Part shown: positions 17,242 to 26,255 of the stretch, in pieces
How the letters are laid out: each line of letters starts with the position of its first letter
Position numbering within the stretch: the first letter of the stretch is position 1
Assembly: GCF_964186585.1 (NCBI RefSeq)
Contig: NZ_OZ075067.1
Span: 1,240,001-1,304,000 of the forward strand
Direction: 5' to 3'
Length of the DNA: 64,000 bases
Source: Microbacterium sp. MM2322
GTDB lineage: Bacteria > Actinomycetota > Actinomycetes > Actinomycetales > Microbacteriaceae
Notes under the pieces: generated by a model
Database searches by the model: none
Told to the model about the DNA's origin: nothing
The model's input: the letters and a program-made list of their open reading frames with translations, nothing else
Program-made: the position numbers and the translations under genes

Positions 17242-17319
17242 GGAGGTCCTCTCTGTCGGTACCCCCACGATACGCCGGTGGCCCCCGGCGGTGCGGGAGC
17301 CACCGCGTAGCATTGAGCG

Positions 17320-18000
17320 GTGATCTCCCCCCTTCCTGCCGCGGTCCTCTGGGACATGGACGGCACCCTCGTCGACACCGAGCCCTACTGGATGGCCGCC
17401 GAGACCCCATTGGTCGAACGGTTCGGCGGTACCTGGACACACGAGGACGGACTGGGGATGGTGGGACTCGGGCTCGAGGACGCCGCCCGCATCCTGCAGG
17501 GCGCCGGTGTCCGCATGGAGGTCGATGAGATCGTCGCCGACCTGACGGCCCAGGTCATGCGCCAGCTGCACGAGGACGGGGTCCCATTCCGTCCGGGCGC
17601 GCGCGAGCTGCTCCGCGAGCTTCGGGATGCCGGGGTTCCGACCGCTCTCGTCACGATGTCCATGAGCCGCATGGCCAAGGTCGTGACCGAGCTCATCGAC
17701 TTCGACGCGTTCGACCTCGTCATCGGCGGTGACGACGTCGCCCGGCCGAAGCCGCATCCGGATCCGTACCTCCAGGCGTGCGAGGCGCTCGGGGTGGACC
17801 CCGCCGACACCGTCGCGTTCGAGGACTCGATCACGGGCGCCCGTTCGGCGATCGCCGCGGGGGCGGTGACCGTCGGCATCCCGAACATGGTCTCCCTCGA
17901 CGAGGTCGGTGCCCACGTTCTGTGGCCGACCCTCGAGGGGCGGACGGTCGCCGACGTGGCGGACGTCCTCGCGCAGGCACGCCAGGGGGTCCGCGCATGA
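17320..18000 (+). CDS. HAD-superfamily hydrolase (beta-phosphoglucomutase/phosphatase-like)
   Basis: This 226-residue protein has HAD motif I DMDGTLVDTE (nucleophile and acid Asp), a helical cap, motif II VTMSMSR, and motifs III/IV in GGDDVARPKPHPDPY and AFEDSITGARSAIAAG. It is a Mg-dependent phosphatase or phosphomutase of subfamily I; the substrate is unknown. The GTG at 17320 lies exactly six bases after TAGCAT (17308-17313), the leaderless pattern. The stop overlaps the start of the tRNA methyltransferase gene (ATGA), so the two are translationally coupled, a pairing common in Microbacteriaceae as far as I recall. Confidence 0.9.
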   Translation: MISPLPAAVLWDMDGTLVDTEPYWMAAETPLVERFGGTWTHEDGLGMVGLGLEDAARILQGAGVRMEVDEIVADLTAQVMRQLHEDGVPFRPGARELLRELRDAGVPTALVTMSMSRMAKVVTELIDFDAFDLVIGGDDVARPKPHPDPYLQACEALGVDPADTVAFEDSITGARSAIAAGAVTVGIPNMVSLDEVGAHVLWPTLEGRTVADVADVLAQARQGVRA

Positions 18001-19010
18001 GCGTCGACCTTCGTCCGAGCGGCCCGTTCCGCCTCGGCGACCGGGTGCAGCTCACCGGCCCGAAGGGACGGTTGCACACCGTCACGCTCCGAGAGGGCGG
18101 CGAACTCCACACGCATCACGGCGTGCTCCGCCACGAAGCGATCATCGGACAGCCCGACGGCTCGGTGGTCGTCAACAGCGGCGGTCACGAGTACCTCGCC
18201 CTCCGCCCACTGCTGCGCGACTTCGTCATGTCGATGCCTCGCGGCGCGGCGATCGTCTACCCGAAGGATGCCGCGCAGATCCTCGCCTCCGCGGACATCT
18301 TCCCCGGGGCCACCGTTGTCGAAGCCGGAGTCGGGTCGGGGGCGCTGTCGATGTGGCTGCTCCGGGCGATCGGCCCCGCGGGTCGCCTGGTGTCCTTCGA
18401 GCGTCGCGAGGAGTTCTCCGAGGTCGCTCAGGCCAACGTCGAGACGTTCCTCGGCCACTACCCCGAGTCGTGGCAGGTCGTCGTGGGCGACCTTGTCGAA
18501 CAGCTCCCGCAGGTGACCGAACCCGGCAGCGTCGACCGCGTCGTGCTCGACATGCTCGCGCCGTGGGAGTGCATCGACGCCGTCGCCGAAGCCCTGACGC
18601 CCGGTGGCGTCGTGCTCTGCTACATCGCGACGGCCACCCAGCTGAGCCGCGTCGCCGAGTACATCCGGCACTCCGGATTGTTCACCGAGCCCGAGGCGAC
18701 CGAGACGATGATCCGCGGCTGGCACGTCGAAGGCCTCGCCGTCCGCCCCGATCACCGCATGGTCGCCCACACCGGCTTCCTGCTGACCGCGCGTCGGCTC
18801 GCGCCCGGCTCGATGCCCCCTGACGTCCGCAAGCGTGCGCTCAAGAAGCCCTCGTACGCGGATGCGGATGTCGAGACGTGGACTCCCGGCGCGGTGGGCG
18901 ATCGCGAGATCACCGACAAGAACCTCCGCAAGCGCGTGCGCGATGCGCAGCGCGCCGCGGAGGGTGCGCGGCAGGCTGCCGGGGATCGCTCCGACGAGAC
19001 CGTAGACTGA
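17997..19010 (+). CDS. trmI: tRNA (adenine-58-N1)-methyltransferase
   Basis: The 337-residue enzyme matches TrmI, which makes m1A58 in the T loop of tRNA and acts as a homotetramer. The N-terminal beta domain (LGDRVQLTGPKGRLHTVTL) is followed by IYPKDAAQILASADI and a Rossmann-fold SAM site VEAGVGSGALSMWLLRAIG near residues 110-128. The catalytic-domain motif DMLAPWE and the C-terminal signature MIRGWHVEGLAVRPDHRMVAH (split across the end) complete the family pattern. A basic tail (KKPSYADADVETW, RKRVRDAQRAA) extends beyond the core. The ATG overlaps the HAD stop. Confidence 0.92.
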   Translation: MSVDLRPSGPFRLGDRVQLTGPKGRLHTVTLREGGELHTHHGVLRHEAIIGQPDGSVVVNSGGHEYLALRPLLRDFVMSMPRGAAIVYPKDAAQILASADIFPGATVVEAGVGSGALSMWLLRAIGPAGRLVSFERREEFSEVAQANVETFLGHYPESWQVVVGDLVEQLPQVTEPGSVDRVVLDMLAPWECIDAVAEALTPGGVVLCYIATATQLSRVAEYIRHSGLFTEPEATETMIRGWHVEGLAVRPDHRMVAHTGFLLTARRLAPGSMPPDVRKRALKKPSYADADVETWTPGAVGDREITDKNLRKRVRDAQRAAEGARQAAGDRSDETVD

Positions 19011-19014
19011 ACCA

Positions 19015-19980
19015 ATGCGTCAGATCCCCGCTGCCGTGGCCGTTCTCGGCCTGACCGCCCTGGCCCTCGTCGGGTGCGCCCCGACCGGACCCGCCGACAG
19101 CGGTTGCGAGCGCGTCACCGACCACGCCTCCTCCCTCGACCTCGTCGACGTGACGGGTGCCGAGGGCTCCCCGACGGCGAAGACGACCGACCCGGTCTAC
19201 GTGTCGCGGACGTCCTTCACCGACCTCGCGAAGGGCAAGGGCACCCCGATCACGACGAGCAAGCAGGATGTGCAGTTGAGCATCACCCTGCTCAACGGGG
19301 CGACGGGTCAGACGGTGCTGTCCGCGCCGACGCGACTCATCCAGCTGAGCGTCCTCGAGCAGTCGTTCCCGACGATCGAGAAGGCCCTCGACTGCGCCCG
19401 CCCCGGCGCGCGGGTCGTTGCGGGCATCCCGGCGAAGGACCTGGACCCCGCCCTCGTCGACCAGATCGGACTGTCGAAGAATCAAGCGGCTGTCGTCGTC
19501 ATCGATGTGAACACGGTCTTCCTGCCGGCGGCGAACGGCGTGCCGCAGTACGTCGACGGCAGCAACATCCCGACCGTCGTCCTCGCACCCGATGGCACCC
19601 CGGGCATCGTCGTCCCCGACGCCGCCCCGCCGAAGGATCTGATCGTCAAGACCCTGAAGAAGGGTGACGGCGAGAAGATCACCGCAACGTCGACCCCTCG
19701 ACTCGCGTACACCGGCGTGCTCTGGAACACCGGAGAGGTGTTCGATTCGACGTGGCAGAAGGGCTCTCCGGTGACCCTTGCGATGGACAAGGTCGTCAAG
19801 GGCTTCTCGGAGGCGCTCGAGGGCCAGACCGTCGGTTCGCAGGTGCTCGTCGTCATCCCGCCGAAGCTCGGATACGGTGACAAGGCGTCGGGGTCCGTCC
19901 CGGCCAAGTCGACGCTTGTGTTCGTCATCGACGTCCTCGGGATCGACACGAGCGAGGACGCCGGTACCACGACACAGTGA
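19015..19980 (+). CDS. FKBP-type peptidyl-prolyl isomerase lipoprotein
   Basis: The 321-residue precursor has a lipoprotein signal (ALALVGCAP; lipidated Cys near residue 21), a long non-catalytic N-terminal region (about 25-205) that resembles a degenerate FKBP repeat, and one C-terminal FKBP domain (about 215-310: RLAYTGVLWNTGEVFDSTW, PPKLGYGDKASGSVPAKSTL, FVIDVLGI). It should assist folding of exported proteins on the outer face of the membrane. The ATG at 19015 lies six bases after TAGACT (19003-19008), so the mRNA is probably leaderless, independent of the trmI gene that ends four bases upstream. Confidence 0.9.
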   Translation: MRQIPAAVAVLGLTALALVGCAPTGPADSGCERVTDHASSLDLVDVTGAEGSPTAKTTDPVYVSRTSFTDLAKGKGTPITTSKQDVQLSITLLNGATGQTVLSAPTRLIQLSVLEQSFPTIEKALDCARPGARVVAGIPAKDLDPALVDQIGLSKNQAAVVVIDVNTVFLPAANGVPQYVDGSNIPTVVLAPDGTPGIVVPDAAPPKDLIVKTLKKGDGEKITATSTPRLAYTGVLWNTGEVFDSTWQKGSPVTLAMDKVVKGFSEALEGQTVGSQVLVVIPPKLGYGDKASGSVPAKSTLVFVIDVLGIDTSEDAGTTTQ

Positions 19981-20024
19981 GTCCCCGCGGGGCCGCGCGG
20001 CGGTCTCGCACCTAGGATTGCGAT

Positions 20025-21023
20025 GTGTCCACCGATCCGATCCGCAGCGCCCCCGAGGAACGGCTCGTCAACCTCGTCGTCGCACTGTTGGCGACCGAGC
20101 AGGGGCTGACGAAGGACACGATCCTCTCGTCCGTGTCCGGCTACCGCGAGCAGGGTGCCGCCGGTGCGTCGAAGGATGCGCTCGAGAAGATGTTCGAACG
20201 CGACAAGGACAGCCTTCGATCTCTCGGCGTCCCCATCGAGACGATCGGCGACTACGCCGACCCGGACGATCTGCGCGAAGCGCGGTATCGCGTTCCCACA
20301 TCGGAGTACGCGCTCCCCGTCGACATCGACTTCACCCCTGCGGAGATCGCCGTGCTGAACCTCGCCAGCGGGGTCTGGGGCGAGAGTTCGATGTCGGCGT
20401 CGGCCCGCAGCGGTCTCCGCAAGATCAGTGCGCTCGGCATCGAGGTCGACGCGCCCATCATCGGATATGCCCCGCGGATCAGTCTCCGCGAACCCTCCTT
20501 CGCCCCGCTGCAGCGTGCGATCGAACAGGGCCGGGTCGTCGAGTTCGACTACATCAAGGGCGGGTCGGATGCCGCGCATCGCCGCCGCCTGCAGCCGTGG
20601 GCGCTCGTCGAGTACGAAGGACGTTGGCACGTCTACGGGTTCGATCTCCTGCAGGACGCCGAACGCACCTTCCTGCTCTCGCGGGTCTCATCCGACGTGG
20701 TCGTGACGCGTGCTTCCTTCGACCTGTCGCTGCGCGACGGCGCGGGAGACAAGGCGATCACCGGGTTGACCGCCCTCGCCGGGCGTCAGCGCGGTCGGCT
20801 GCAGGTCGAGCCCGGCACCGAGGCGGCGCTTCGTCTGCACCGTCGCGCGATCACGGCGGATGACACGGGATGCCTGGTGCCCTACGTCGACGCCCAGATC
20901 TTCGCCGATGAGCTGGCTTCCTACGGTCCCGAGGTCCGTGTCATCGAGCCCCCGGTCCTCGTCGATCTGGTGGTGACGCGTCTGCGCCGCGCGCGCGAGC
21001 TCCATGACGAGGTGGCATCGTGA
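20025..21023 (+). CDS. pafB: WYL-domain transcriptional activator PafB
   Basis: This 332-residue protein has an N-terminal winged helix region (ERLVNLVVALLATEQGLTKDTI), a WYL domain (core RRLQPWALVEYEGRWHVYGFD near residues 185-205, then RTFLLSRV) and a C-terminal WCX extension. With PafC it forms the heterodimeric activator of the RecA/LexA-independent DNA-damage regulon in actinobacteria, probably triggered by single-stranded nucleic acid on the WYL domain. The GTG at 20025 lies six bases after TAGGAT, a leaderless promoter. The stop overlaps the pafC start (GTGA), so equal synthesis by coupling is likely. In many actinobacteria this pair sits next to the proteasome-ligase gene pafA; no pafA is seen here. 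Confidence 0.92.
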   Translation: MSTDPIRSAPEERLVNLVVALLATEQGLTKDTILSSVSGYREQGAAGASKDALEKMFERDKDSLRSLGVPIETIGDYADPDDLREARYRVPTSEYALPVDIDFTPAEIAVLNLASGVWGESSMSASARSGLRKISALGIEVDAPIIGYAPRISLREPSFAPLQRAIEQGRVVEFDYIKGGSDAAHRRRLQPWALVEYEGRWHVYGFDLLQDAERTFLLSRVSSDVVVTRASFDLSLRDGAGDKAITGLTALAGRQRGRLQVEPGTEAALRLHRRAITADDTGCLVPYVDAQIFADELASYGPEVRVIEPPVLVDLVVTRLRRARELHDEVAS

Positions 21024-21979
21024 GCGCGCAGCCGCTGGTCGCGACCGACCGAGCGTCGCTCATCCTTCAACTCGTGCCCTATCTGATCTCTAAGGGCGAG
21101 GTCACCGTTGCTGAGGCCGCGCGGGACTTCGACGTCGCGCCGGACGAGATGCGTTCGATGGTCGAGAAGCTGACGGTGATCGGGCTTCCCGGCGACGGCG
21201 GCTTCTGGCAGATGGCGAACGATCTCTTCGACATCGACTGGGATCTGCTCGACGAGCAGGACACGATCTCCATCACGAATGCCGTCGCGCTCGAGCGGAC
21301 CCCGCGGCTCACCGCCCGCGAGGCGGCAGCCCTCCTCGCCGGCCTGCAGCTTGCGGCGAGCCTCCCCGGCGTCGGCGACAGCGGTGTGGTTCAGGGACTC
21401 CTCGCGAAGCTCGCCTCCGGTGCCTCCAGCGCCCCCGCCGAGGTGATCGTCGCGACCTCCGGCGTCGACGATGTGCGGACGACGGTCGCCGAGGCCGTGC
21501 AGCGAGGTGTTGCGGTGTCGTTCGAGTATCGGGCTCCCGATGCGCCGGTGACGACGCGCACCGTGGACCCGGTCAAGGTCCACATCGCCGACGGGCAGTG
21601 GTACCTCCAGGGGTGGTGCCATCTCCGTCAGGCCGTCCGGACGTTCCATCTCGACCGGGTGTCGGACGTCGTCCTGAGCGAGATCGCCAGCACCCACGGA
21701 GCCGACGCGCTGCCGGGCCTGTTCGAGCCGACCGAGACGGACGTCGTCGTCGAGCTCCGCTGCCGCAAGGACGTGGTTCCGCTGCTGGGAGAGTTCGCCG
21801 CGCGCGCGGTCGTCCATGGCAAGGGGGAGTACCGCACGGTGAAGCTCCGCGTCGGCGACGAGCGCAGTCTCAAACGACTTGCCGCGCGTCTCGGCGGAGA
21901 CGTCGAGATCGTCACACCGCAGCCCGCTCGCGAGGCAGCGCGCGCGTGGGCCGAGGCGGGGCTCGCCCTGTACACCTGA
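21020..21979 (+). CDS. pafC: WYL-domain transcriptional activator PafC
   Basis: The 319-residue partner of PafB has an N-terminal winged helix (LILQLVPYLISKGEVTVAEAARDFDVAPDEM), a WYL domain with the motif DGQWYLQGWCHLRQAVRTF near residues 190-210, and a WCX domain at the C-terminus (FAARAVVHGKGEYRTVKLRVGDE). It is translated from a GTG that overlaps the pafB stop. WYL regulators bind nucleic-acid ligands; in mycobacteria PafBC drives most of the mitomycin response. Ends about 60 bases before tatA, with a separate promoter for tatA in between. Confidence 0.92.
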   Translation: MSAQPLVATDRASLILQLVPYLISKGEVTVAEAARDFDVAPDEMRSMVEKLTVIGLPGDGGFWQMANDLFDIDWDLLDEQDTISITNAVALERTPRLTAREAAALLAGLQLAASLPGVGDSGVVQGLLAKLASGASSAPAEVIVATSGVDDVRTTVAEAVQRGVAVSFEYRAPDAPVTTRTVDPVKVHIADGQWYLQGWCHLRQAVRTFHLDRVSDVVLSEIASTHGADALPGLFEPTETDVVVELRCRKDVVPLLGEFAARAVVHGKGEYRTVKLRVGDERSLKRLAARLGGDVEIVTPQPAREAARAWAEAGLALYT

Positions 21980-22003
21980 GGGTCCCCGTCCACCTGGGGC
22001 GGT

Positions 22004-22009
22004 TAGACT
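22004..22009 (+). promoter_or_regulatory. -10 box of tatA
   Basis: TAGACT at 22004-22009 gives an expected start near 22016 and a short 5' untranslated region that carries AAGGAGC before the tatA ATG. The same hexamer serves several other genes in this window. Confidence 0.5.
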
Positions 22010-22039
22010 GACGTGAAACCCCGACCCAAGGAGCTTTTC

Positions 22040-22297
22040 ATGGGCTTGCAAGGATGGCACCTTCTCATCGTTCTGGCGGTGATCCTGCTTCTGTTCGGTG
22101 CAGCGAAGTTGCCCGCACTGGCGAAGAGCGTCGGTCAGTCCGCCCGCGTCTTCAAGGGTGAGATGAAAGCGATGAAGGAAGAGGACGGACCGGCCGAGAC
22201 GCCGGCCCATCAGCAGCCGCAGGCTCCCACTTCCGTCACCGGTCTGACGCCCCCGCCGGCGCAGGGCTCATCGCAGGGCCCCACCAGCTCCAGCTGA
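22040..22297 (+). CDS. tatA: twin-arginine translocase subunit TatA
   Basis: The 85-residue protein has one N-terminal membrane helix (GWHLLIVLAVILLLFGAAKLPAL), the FGxxKLP hinge, an amphipathic helix (AKSVGQSARVFKGEMKAM) and a flexible Pro/Gln-rich tail. TatA multimers form the transient pore for folded proteins carrying twin-arginine signals. The ATG at 22040 has AAGGAGC at 22028-22034; an in-frame upstream Met would lie at the transcription start and is rejected. TatC follows after four bases. No tatB-like gene is adjacent, as is usual in this locus in actinobacteria where tatB lies elsewhere. Confidence 0.95.
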   Translation: MGLQGWHLLIVLAVILLLFGAAKLPALAKSVGQSARVFKGEMKAMKEEDGPAETPAHQQPQAPTSVTGLTPPPAQGSSQGPTSSS

Positions 22298-22301
22298 ATC
22301 G

Positions 22302-23114
22302 GTGACCACCACCGAACGGGACGCCGCGACAGGCGACGCCCCTCTCCGGGACAAGCGGATGTCGCTTGGCGACCATCTCCGTGAGTTCCGCAAGCGGCTC
22401 ATCATCGCCGCGATCGCTCTGGTCGTGGGGATGGTCGTCTCCTTTGCGCTGGGAGATGCGATTATCTGGGCGATCACGGAGCCCATCCGCATCGTGGCCG
22501 AACGTCGAGGCGACGAGAACGCCGTCACCCTCATGTTCGCGACCGTCACGTCCGCCTTCGACTTGCGTGTCCGCATCGCCTTTGCGGTCGGCGTGTTGAT
22601 CTCCGCTCCCGTGTGGCTCTGGCAGATCTGGGCGTTCCTCATGCCGGGGCTCACCCGCAAGGAGGTTCGCTACACGATCGGATTCGTCGCCGCGGCGGTC
22701 CCGCTGTTCTTCGCCGGGGCGTTCACCGGATGGCTCATCCTGCCGCACCTGGTCGAGCTGATGGCCGGCTTCACGCCCAACGGTGCGTCGAACTTCTACG
22801 ACGCGAAGTACTACTACGACTTCGTCTTCAAACTCCTGATCGTCGTCGGCGTCTCCTACGTCACTCCCGTCTTCCTCGTGGCGTTGAACCTCGCGGGCGT
22901 CATGACCGGCCGGGAGATCATGAAGGGGTGGCGCGTGGCGATCGTGATCGCGACCGTGTTCGCGGGGGCCGCCACGCCGTCCGCGGACGTCGTCAGCATG
23001 CTCATCCTCGCCGGCATCCTCACCGTCCTCTTCTTCGCCGCGGCGGGCCTGTCGATGCTCTTCGACCGCCGCAAGACCAAGCGCGAAGCCGCGCTTCTCG
23101 GCCCGATCGCATGA
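22302..23114 (+). CDS. tatC: twin-arginine translocase subunit TatC
   Basis: The 270-residue polytopic protein (six membrane helices) is the Tat signal-peptide receptor. Diagnostic segments are MSLGDHLREFRKRL at the N-terminus, with the conserved Glu in HLREFR, FMPGLTRKEVRYT in the first cytoplasmic/periplasmic region, and PSADVVSMLILAGILTVLFF near the C-terminus. The start is a GTG at 22302, four bases after tatA; the stop overlaps the helY start (ATGA), so tatA, tatC and helY form one coupled operon. Confidence 0.95.
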   Translation: MTTTERDAATGDAPLRDKRMSLGDHLREFRKRLIIAAIALVVGMVVSFALGDAIIWAITEPIRIVAERRGDENAVTLMFATVTSAFDLRVRIAFAVGVLISAPVWLWQIWAFLMPGLTRKEVRYTIGFVAAAVPLFFAGAFTGWLILPHLVELMAGFTPNGASNFYDAKYYYDFVFKLLIVVGVSYVTPVFLVALNLAGVMTGREIMKGWRVAIVIATVFAGAATPSADVVSMLILAGILTVLFFAAAGLSMLFDRRKTKREAALLGPIA

Positions 23115-25570
23115 CGGACTTCGCCGCCCGTTACGCACGCGCACAGTCCGACCGCCGGCATCCGATCTCCGCCTCTTTCGCCGACCTGCAGCGGTTCGAT
23201 CTCGATCCGTTCCAGGTCGAGGGGTGCAACGCCCTCGAGGACGGTCGGAGCGTTCTCGTCGCGGCGCCCACCGGCGCGGGCAAGACGATCGTCGGCGAGT
23301 TCGCGATCCACCTCGCGATGCGTGAGCCGGGTGACAAGGCGTTCTATACGACCCCCATGAAGGCCCTCTCGAACCAGAAGTTCCGGGAGTTGCAGGAGGT
23401 CTACGGCGAGGACGAGGTCGGTCTCCTCACCGGAGACACGAACATCAACGGAAATGCCCGGGTGGTCGTCATGACGACCGAAGTGCTCCGAAACATGCTC
23501 TACGCGGACTCGCCGGCCCTCCGCGGGCTCCGCTACGTCGTCATGGACGAGGTGCATTACCTCGCTGACCGGTTCCGCGGGCCCGTGTGGGAAGAGGTCA
23601 TCCTTCACCTCCCGCCCGCCGTGCGGCTCGTGTCGCTGTCGGCGACGGTGTCGAACGCGGAGGAGTTCGGCGACTGGCTCGACACCGTCCGCGGCGACAC
23701 CGCCGTCATCGTCTCCGAGACGCGACCCGTTCCGCTGGAACAGCACGTGCTCGTCCGGGGCGACCTGTTGCCCCTCTTCGATGATCGCGCCGGCGTCGCG
23801 ACCGCGCAGGTGAATCAGGAACTGACCCGCATCCGCTCACCGAAGGGTGCGACGTACGAGAACAACCGGCGCGCGTCCGAGTATCGGTCCCGCAGCGACC
23901 GCGAAGGGCGCCGACCGCACCGCGGCGGCTCCCGTCCTGTGCGTCCGTCTACGGCGGCGCGCATCGAGCGCATGGACCGTCCCCAGGTCGTCGAACTCCT
24001 GGGCCGCTCCAACCTGCTGCCGGCGATCTTCTTCATCTTCAGCCGCGTGGGCTGCGAGGCCGCCGTCCAGCAGGTGCGCCGTTCGGGAGTGCGGCTGACC
24101 GACACCGCCGAGCGCGACGAGATCCGCGCGATCATCGACGAGCGGCTGCGTCCCCTTCAGGATGAGGACCTCAGCGTCCTCGGCTACTGGGAGTGGCGCG
24201 AGAACCTCGAGCGGGGAGTCGCCTCACACCACGCCGGAATGCTGCCGGCCTTCAAGGAGGTCGTCGAGGAGCTCTTCCGTCGCAAGCTCGTCAAGGTGGT
24301 CTTCGCCACCGAGACGCTTGCGCTCGGCATCAACATGCCCGCGCGAACGGTCGTCCTCGAGAAGCTCGAGAAGTTCAACGGCGAGGCACGCGTCGCGATC
24401 ACGTCGGGGGAGTACACGCAGCTCACCGGTCGCGCCGGACGCCGAGGCATCGACGTCGAAGGGCACGCAGTGGTCCAGTGGACCGAGGCGCTCGACCCGC
24501 AGGCAGTCGCCGCGCTCGCCTCGCGCCGCACCTATCCGCTCAACTCCAGCTTCCGGCCGACGTACAACATGGCGGTCAACCTGATCGACCAGTTCGGTCG
24601 CGAGCGGGCCCGCGAGATCCTCGAGTCCTCGTTCGCCCAGTTCCAGGCGGACCGCGCCGTCGTGGGCCTCGCCCGTCAGGTGAAGGATGCCGAGGCATCC
24701 CTCGCGGGCTACGAGAAGTCGATGACGTGCGACCGGGGAGACTTCGCCGAGTACTCCGGCATCCGTCGTGACCTCAGCGATGCCGAGAAGCTGAACCGTG
24801 CCGATCGAACGGCGCCGGCGCGCATCCGGCAGCAGCGGCAGAACGAGATCCAGTCGCTGCGGCGGCGGATGCAGCGGCATCCCTGTCACAGCTGTCCGGA
24901 CCGCGAGAACCACGCCCGGTGGGCGGAGCGGTACTGGAAGCTGCGGCGCCGTACCGATCGCACCCGCCGCGACATCGAGACCCGCACCGGCACCGTGGCG
25001 CGGATCTTCGACCGGATCATCGATGTTCTCGCCGAACTGAACTACGTCTCCTTCGACGATGGCGCCGCTTCCCTGACGGCGGCCGGGCGGACGATGCGTC
25101 GCATCTACGGCGAGCGGGACCTCCTCGTCGCGGAGTCGCTGCGCCGAGGGCTGTGGGCGAACCTCGACCCCGCCGGCCTCGCCGCCCTCGCGTGCTGCCT
25201 CGTGTACGAACCGCGCCGCGATGAGGCGGGGGAGTACCGCTTGCCCCGCGGGCCGTTCCGCGACGCCCTGACGAAGACGCAGGAGCTCTGGAGCCGCCTC
25301 GACGACCTCGAGCAGGAGCACCACCTGCCCGGCACGGAACCGCTCGCGACGGGTCTGGCCCAAGCGATGAATTCGTGGGCCCGAGGCGCGTCCCTCGACG
25401 TGGTGCTGTCGGAGGCCGACCTCGCCGCCGGCGATTTCGTGCGCTGGACGAAGCAGACGATCGATCTGCTCGACCAGCTCTCGATCGTGGCGGATGCCGA
25501 CGTCGCGGTGACGGCGCGGAAGGCGCTGGATGCCGTCCGCCGGGGGATCGTCGCCTACAGCTCCGTGTGA
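23111..25570 (+). CDS. helY: Ski2-like DEAD/DEAH-box RNA helicase HelY
   Basis: The 819-residue helicase has the Ski2/Mtr4-type core: Q-motif-like region FDLDPFQVEGCNAL, Walker A APTGAGKTIVGEF (near residue 52), TTPMKALSNQKFRE, DEVH box (VVMDEVHYLADRFRG), SATVSN (motif III), and C-terminal FATETLALGINMPARTVV and GRAGRRGID (motifs V/VI). The C-terminal half matches the winged-helix/ratchet and DSHCT regions. It carries a conserved CHSCPDRENHARWAERY segment typical of the actinobacterial branch. It probably unwinds structured RNA in turnover or ribosome processing. The ATG at 23111 overlaps the tatC stop; the earlier open frame lies within tatC and is rejected. Confidence 0.93.
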   Translation: MTDFAARYARAQSDRRHPISASFADLQRFDLDPFQVEGCNALEDGRSVLVAAPTGAGKTIVGEFAIHLAMREPGDKAFYTTPMKALSNQKFRELQEVYGEDEVGLLTGDTNINGNARVVVMTTEVLRNMLYADSPALRGLRYVVMDEVHYLADRFRGPVWEEVILHLPPAVRLVSLSATVSNAEEFGDWLDTVRGDTAVIVSETRPVPLEQHVLVRGDLLPLFDDRAGVATAQVNQELTRIRSPKGATYENNRRASEYRSRSDREGRRPHRGGSRPVRPSTAARIERMDRPQVVELLGRSNLLPAIFFIFSRVGCEAAVQQVRRSGVRLTDTAERDEIRAIIDERLRPLQDEDLSVLGYWEWRENLERGVASHHAGMLPAFKEVVEELFRRKLVKVVFATETLALGINMPARTVVLEKLEKFNGEARVAITSGEYTQLTGRAGRRGIDVEGHAVVQWTEALDPQAVAALASRRTYPLNSSFRPTYNMAVNLIDQFGRERAREILESSFAQFQADRAVVGLARQVKDAEASLAGYEKSMTCDRGDFAEYSGIRRDLSDAEKLNRADRTAPARIRQQRQNEIQSLRRRMQRHPCHSCPDRENHARWAERYWKLRRRTDRTRRDIETRTGTVARIFDRIIDVLAELNYVSFDDGAASLTAAGRTMRRIYGERDLLVAESLRRGLWANLDPAGLAALACCLVYEPRRDEAGEYRLPRGPFRDALTKTQELWSRLDDLEQEHHLPGTEPLATGLAQAMNSWARGASLDVVLSEADLAAGDFVRWTKQTIDLLDQLSIVADADVAVTARKALDAVRRGIVAYSSV

Positions 25571-25860
25571 CGGCGAGGCGTCTCGTCGGTCGTGCGTGCG
25601 AGTTCCCGCTTCACCCCGGCGAGGACGAGGGCTCCGATACCGGCGATCGCACCCAGCCCGGCGATCCCGGCGCCCCAGACAACCTGGGCCGCGCGACGGG
25701 CTTCCTCGTCCCACGCGTCATCCCACCCGGGAGACGTATCCACGACACCCATCGACAACACGACGAGTCCGACGGTGAGCGCGAGCCCTGCCACCGCCGT
25801 GAGTGTGAGCAGTTCGGGCGACCCGCGGTAGGCGCTGATCCGGGCCGTTTCGTTCGTCAT
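25555..25860 (-). CDS. small two-helix membrane protein of unknown function
   Basis: I do not recognise this 101-residue protein. It has two membrane segments (LLTLTAVAGLALTVGLVVLS and VVWGAGIAGLGAIAGIGALV) separated by an acidic extracytoplasmic-type loop (DTSPGWDDAWDEEARRA) and a charged C-terminus. The start ATG at 25860 lies exactly six bases after TAGCCT (25867-25872, this strand), strong support that it is a real, leaderless gene. Its 3' end overlaps the convergent helY gene by 16 bases. Confidence 0.75.
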   Translation of the reverse strand: MTNETARISAYRGSPELLTLTAVAGLALTVGLVVLSMGVVDTSPGWDDAWDEEARRAAQVVWGAGIAGLGAIAGIGALVLAGVKRELARTTDETPRRHTEL

Positions 25861-25942
25861 GGCGTGAGGCTATCGGAGGGTGTCACGACGTGGCGCGTCG
25901 CGCAGGGCTGCAGATGAACCGGTGACCCGACGAGGCGGTGTG

Positions 25943-26016
25943 TGGAGGGGATGACGGGAATCGAACCCGCGTAATCAGTTTGGAAGACTGAGGCTCTACC
26001 ATTGAGCTACATCCCC
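25943..26016 (-). tRNA. tRNA-Gly (anticodon TCC), CCA encoded
   Basis: On the minus strand the acceptor GGGGATG pairs with CATCCCC, the anticodon arm is TCAGT-CTTCCAA-ACTGA (anticodon TCC, reading GGA/GGG), and the T arm is GCGGG-TTCGATT-CCCGT. The discriminator T is followed by an encoded CCA (25943-25945). It is transcribed away from the adjacent tRNA-Pro. Confidence 0.97.
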
Positions 26017-26064
26017 GACGACGCTGTCATCAGCGCCTCGACGAGTGTACCGGACATGGTCGGC

Positions 26065-26070
26065 TAGACT
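26065..26070 (+). promoter_or_regulatory. -10 box upstream of tRNA-Pro and tig
   Basis: TAGACT lies 41 bases before the mature 5' end of tRNA-Pro. Because tig starts only 68 bases after the tRNA with no terminator between, the same promoter may serve both. Confidence 0.45.
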
Positions 26071-26110
26071 TACCAACGGCCGTTTTTCGGCGCCCGCCAG
26101 CGTGCGCGCC

Positions 26111-26187
26111 CGGGGCGTAGCTCAGCTTGGTAGAGCGCCCGCTTTGGGAGCGGGAGGTCGCAGGTTCAAATCCTGTCGCCCCGACCA
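26111..26187 (+). tRNA. tRNA-Pro (anticodon TGG), CCA encoded
   Basis: The acceptor CGGGGCG pairs with CGCCCCG, the anticodon arm is CCCGC-TTTGGGA-GCGGG (anticodon TGG), and the T arm is GCAGG-TTCAAAT-CCTGT. Discriminator A and CCA are encoded. It lies directly upstream of tig, and the tRNA may be processed from a tRNA-mRNA precursor. Confidence 0.97.
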
Positions 26188-26255
26188 ACGGCCCCACGAA
26201 CCCAGATCACCGAACGGACGCGCACGTGCGCGGCCGGACAAGGAGAACGACAGGC

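Noticed and set aside
22298..22301. tatB between tatA and tatC
   Set aside because: Only four bases separate the genes; the preceding short protein is TatA-like, and no second TatA/B-type gene is present.
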